Part shown: one piece after another, positions 6,682 through 8,077 of the stretch | Numbering within the stretch: the stretch's first letter is position 1 | Layout: every line of letters begins with the position of its first letter | NCBI GenBank assembly: GCA_031296355.1 | Contig: JARLFX010000329.1 | Location: 1 to 8,077, forward strand | Source of the DNA: Acidobacteriaceae bacterium | GTDB lineage: Bacteria > Acidobacteriota > Terriglobia > Terriglobales > Acidobacteriaceae | Reading direction: 5' to 3' | Length of the DNA: 8,077 nucleotides | Made by a program: the position numbers and the translations under genes | The notes under the pieces: generated by a model | Databases searched by the model: none | What the model was told of the DNA's origin: nothing | The model's input: only the letters and a program-made list of their open reading frames with translations

Positions 6682-6695
6682 GGATGCGCGCATCC
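6682..6695. promoter_or_regulatory. Perfect 14-bp palindrome upstream of transaldolase (possible operator)
   Basis: GGATGCGCGCATCC is a perfect palindrome without a loop, 35 bases upstream of the transaldolase ATG in the 125-bp gap after the FAH-family gene. On the - strand it is followed by AAAAAA, so it is not a terminator in that direction. It could be an operator for a dimeric regulator or a 5'-UTR hairpin. A GC-rich palindrome of this length could also be chance. TAAAAT (- strand, near 6724-6729) is a possible -10 upstream of it but has no good -35. Confidence 0.3.
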
Positions 6696-6771
6696 GGGAG
6701 TGTGTGCGCAGCAATCACGTCCATTTTACTGTTAAATTGGCCGGACCACTTACCGTCCCACCAAATACCCT

Positions 6772-7557
6772 CTAAACAACGCTATTTTCGAGGCTTCCAA
6801 TACCTTCCACGCTCACCCGCACCACGTCTCCACTCTGCATCGGCCCCACCCCAGCGGGCGTTCCCGTCGGAATCAGGTCGCCCGGCTCCAGCGTCATCGC
6901 CGCCGTGATATACCGCAGCAGCTCCGCGATGGGGAAGATCAGGTCCCGCGTCACGCCCTTCTGCTTCGTCTCCCCATTCAACTGCGTGCTCACCGTCACC
7001 GCCGCGCTCACCGGATCAATCTCGTCCGTCACCACCGGCCCCACCGGGCAAAATGTATCGAACCCCTTGGCCCGCGACCACTGTCCATCGCTCTTCTGCA
7101 GATCGCGCGCCGTCACATCGTTCACGCACGTATACCCGCGGATGTACTGCCGCACATCCTCCTCCGCGCCGATCTGGTAGCAACGCTTGCCAATCACAAT
7201 CCCCAGCTCGCCCTCAAAATCCACGCGCTTCGATTGCTCCGGGCGTCGTATCGCCGCACCCGGCGCCAGCAGCGACGACGGAGCCTTCAGAAACAGCAGC
7301 GGCTCCTTCGGCACATCGTTCCCCAGCTCCGCCGCATGGTCCGCATAGTTCCGCCCCACGCACACGATCTTCGAAGGCTTCACCGGAGCCAGCAGCTTCA
7401 GCTTCGCCAGCGGCTTCGCCTCAAAATCCCCGCCTCCGCCCACACCCGCATCCTCTTCCGGCGCAGCCATCGCCTTCACCGCCCACAACTCTCCATTGCG
7501 CTCTTCCACCAGCGCATACCGCGCCCCGCCATCCGCTTCAAACTTGCAATACTTCAT
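6772..7557 (-). CDS. Fumarylacetoacetate hydrolase family protein
   Basis: A 261-residue cytoplasmic enzyme of the FAH family, whose members hydrolyse or isomerise acylpyruvate-type compounds using a divalent metal. A less conserved N-terminal part (1-55) leads into [17 protein letters not shown] (63-79), typical of the family. Metal ligands are expected at Glu115 and Glu117 in [11 protein letters not shown] (113-123) and at Asp147 in VNDVTARD (145-152). The [14 protein letters not shown] segment (161-174) carries the conserved lysine 164. The C-terminal part has [24 protein letters not shown] and a final GIGSLEN, all family hallmarks. It could be a 2-hydroxyhepta-2,4-diene-1,7-dioate isomerase, an acylpyruvase/oxaloacetate decarboxylase of FAHD1 type, or a sugar-acid catabolic enzyme; sequence alone does not decide. 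The ATG at 7557 has GAGGTGA (7561-7567) just upstream. A Gly-rich insert (38-43) sits between the N-terminal part and the catalytic domain. Transaldolase follows on the same strand, with no terminator seen in between. Confidence 0.93.
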   Translation of the reverse strand: MKYCKFEADGGARYALVEERNGELWAVKAMAAPEEDAGVGGGGDFEAKPLAKLKLLAPVKPSKIVCVGRNYADHAAELGNDVPKEPLLFLKAPSSLLAPGAAIRRPEQSKRVDFEGELGIVIGKRCYQIGAEEDVRQYIRGYTCVNDVTARDLQKSDGQWSRAKGFDTFCPVGPVVTDEIDPVSAAVTVSTQLNGETKQKGVTRDLIFPIAELLRYITAAMTLEPGDLIPTGTPAGVGPMQSGDVVRVSVEGIGSLENSVV

Positions 7558-7599
7558 CTCTCACCTCAATACGTTTCATCACCCCACAAATCCGGGTGC

Positions 7600-7625
7600 C
7601 CCAGGTCTCGCTTCTGAGACCTGGG
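7600..7625. repeat. Perfect 10-bp-stem hairpin (repeat-like, 'CCCAGGTCTC' arms)
   Basis: CCCAGGTCTC (7600-7609) and GAGACCTGGG (7616-7625) pair perfectly around a six-base loop, GCTTCT. It lies between the FN3 gene and the FAH-family gene. No T run follows on either strand, so it is not a canonical intrinsic terminator. From memory, 'GGTGCCCCA ... TGGG' hairpins of this kind recur between genes in Acidobacteriaceae genomes, which suggests a dispersed repeat. A second, smaller hairpin (CGTCGC 7629-7634 with GCGACG 7638-7643, AAC loop) follows directly. Confidence 0.65.
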
Positions 7626-7710
7626 AAGCGTCGCAACGCGACGGCCGCGCGACGCGCGCAAATGCTTCCAGACCACGAATACTCCCGGTCCACCCCAACT
7701 CTCAATCGAG

Positions 7711-7736
7711 TCATTCTGAGCGCAGCCGAAGAATCC
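7711..7736 (+). repeat. Dispersed TCATTC...GAATC element, copy 2
   Basis: TCATTCTGAGCGCAGCCGAA is followed by GAATCC. ATTCT (7713-7717) and AGAAT (7730-7734) form a short inverted repeat. It is the same family as 5315-5341. Apart from this and the hairpins at 7600-7643, the 239-bp gap between the FN3 gene and the FAH-family gene shows no gene or clear terminator. Confidence 0.6.
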
Positions 7737-7796
7737 AGACGCTCTCCGCGCCCCCCATACAATCCCAGCCTTCCGCTGCACAGCTGCCCACGGTTT

Positions 7797-8077
7797 CTAC
7801 GGCGTCACACTCACATCCACCGCCGCCCCGCGTCTGCTCTCATTCCCGCTCTTGTCCACCGCACTCACGGAATACATATAGCTGCGCCCCGCCTTCAACC
7901 ACTCATCGTGAAATGCCGGTGCCGGCAGCAGCGAATTGCTCACCCGCCGAACATCACCCCCCGCATCCTGCCGGTACACCACATACCCCGCCAGGTCCTG
8001 CTCGGTATTAGCGTCCCACGAAAGATCCACGGCGTAGCTTCCATCCGCGCCGCGAACCGGTTCTGCCACCGCCAGCC
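7797..8077 (-). CDS. Fibronectin type III domain protein, C-terminal fragment (runs off the window)
   Basis: Only the last 92 codons are visible. The frame is open to the window edge, so the true start lies beyond 8077. A GTG at 8069 is in frame but has no reason to be the start, since the residues before it (Leu-Ala) continue the frame. The visible part is one complete FN3 domain. It has the early tryptophan in VDLSWDANTEQDLAGYVVYR, the tyrosine-rich strand RSYMYSVSAVD, and the closing DKSGNES turn common in bacterial FN3 modules, then VDVSVTP at the C-terminus. FN3 modules of this type are normally extracellular or periplasmic and act as spacers or binding modules in lipoproteins, glycosidases and surface proteins. 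The rest of the protein would decide which. It is on the same strand as the FAH-family gene, 239 bases upstream. Confidence 0.82.
   Translation of the reverse strand, partial: LAVAEPVRGADGSYAVDLSWDANTEQDLAGYVVYRQDAGGDVRRVSNSLLPAPAFHDEWLKAGRSYMYSVSAVDKSGNESRRGAAVDVSVTP

Noticed and set aside
6647..6724. Longer transaldolase starting at 6724
   Set aside because: The added 26 residues do not look like the family N-terminus, they span the palindrome, and the GAGGAG site supports the ATG at 6646.
7600..7625. Intrinsic terminator for the FN3 gene
   Set aside because: The stem is strong, but the bases after it on the - strand are GGCACCC, with no T run.
7496..8011. 171-codon + strand frame across the FAH/FN3 intergenic region
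   Set aside because: Ser/Pro/His/Arg-rich translation, crosses hairpins and repeats, and overlaps two supported genes in antisense.

Overview
The window looks like chromosomal DNA from a high-GC bacterium, most likely an Acidobacteriota of the Terriglobia/Acidobacteriaceae type. This is an inference. It rests on the style of the gene-free DNA: many short palindromes with a GGCTTYAGCC core, dispersed TCATTCYGA...GAATC elements, and a 'GTGCCCCAGGTCTC...GAGACCTGGG' hairpin. From memory these resemble intergenic repeats of that group; no search was run. No phage, plasmid, transposase, CRISPR or RNA gene was seen.

Layout. On the left (47-4824) are three large multi-membrane-spanning proteins of one family, resembling GT-C (ArnT/PMT-like) glycosyltransferases. 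One lies on the + strand (47-1567) and runs into two on the - strand (1598-3166 and 3229-4824). The two - strand genes are close tandem paralogs. They share an identical 10-base motif just before their start codons. The + strand gene is a more distant member with the same landmarks.

From about 4838 to 5600 lies a repeat-rich stretch without a convincing gene. It holds a ~315-bp hexamer-based tandem repeat with no A on the + strand for 293 bases, then about 340 bp of small palindromes and dispersed repeats. A 15-bp direct repeat brackets the whole stretch. A reading frame continues from the 3229-4824 gene through the tandem repeat, so an automatic annotation could give that protein a 150-residue Lys/Gly/Asn/Ser-rich N-terminus. 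I argue for a GTG start at 4824 instead.

On the right, all on the - strand in transcription order, are: the C-terminal end of a fibronectin type III protein that runs off the window (7797-8077), a fumarylacetoacetate hydrolase family enzyme (6772-7557), and transaldolase (5654-6646) followed by a clear intrinsic terminator (5593-5629). Transaldolase is central carbon metabolism (pentose phosphate pathway) and the FAH-family enzyme is probably small-acid catabolism. Their adjacency does not by itself show a shared pathway.

Assessment. The coding content is mostly ordinary. The points most worth a second look are the triplicated membrane-protein locus, the strand-asymmetric repeat directly upstream of one copy, the shared promoter-like motif abutting two start codons, and the direct repeat that may mark the edges of an inserted or expanded segment.
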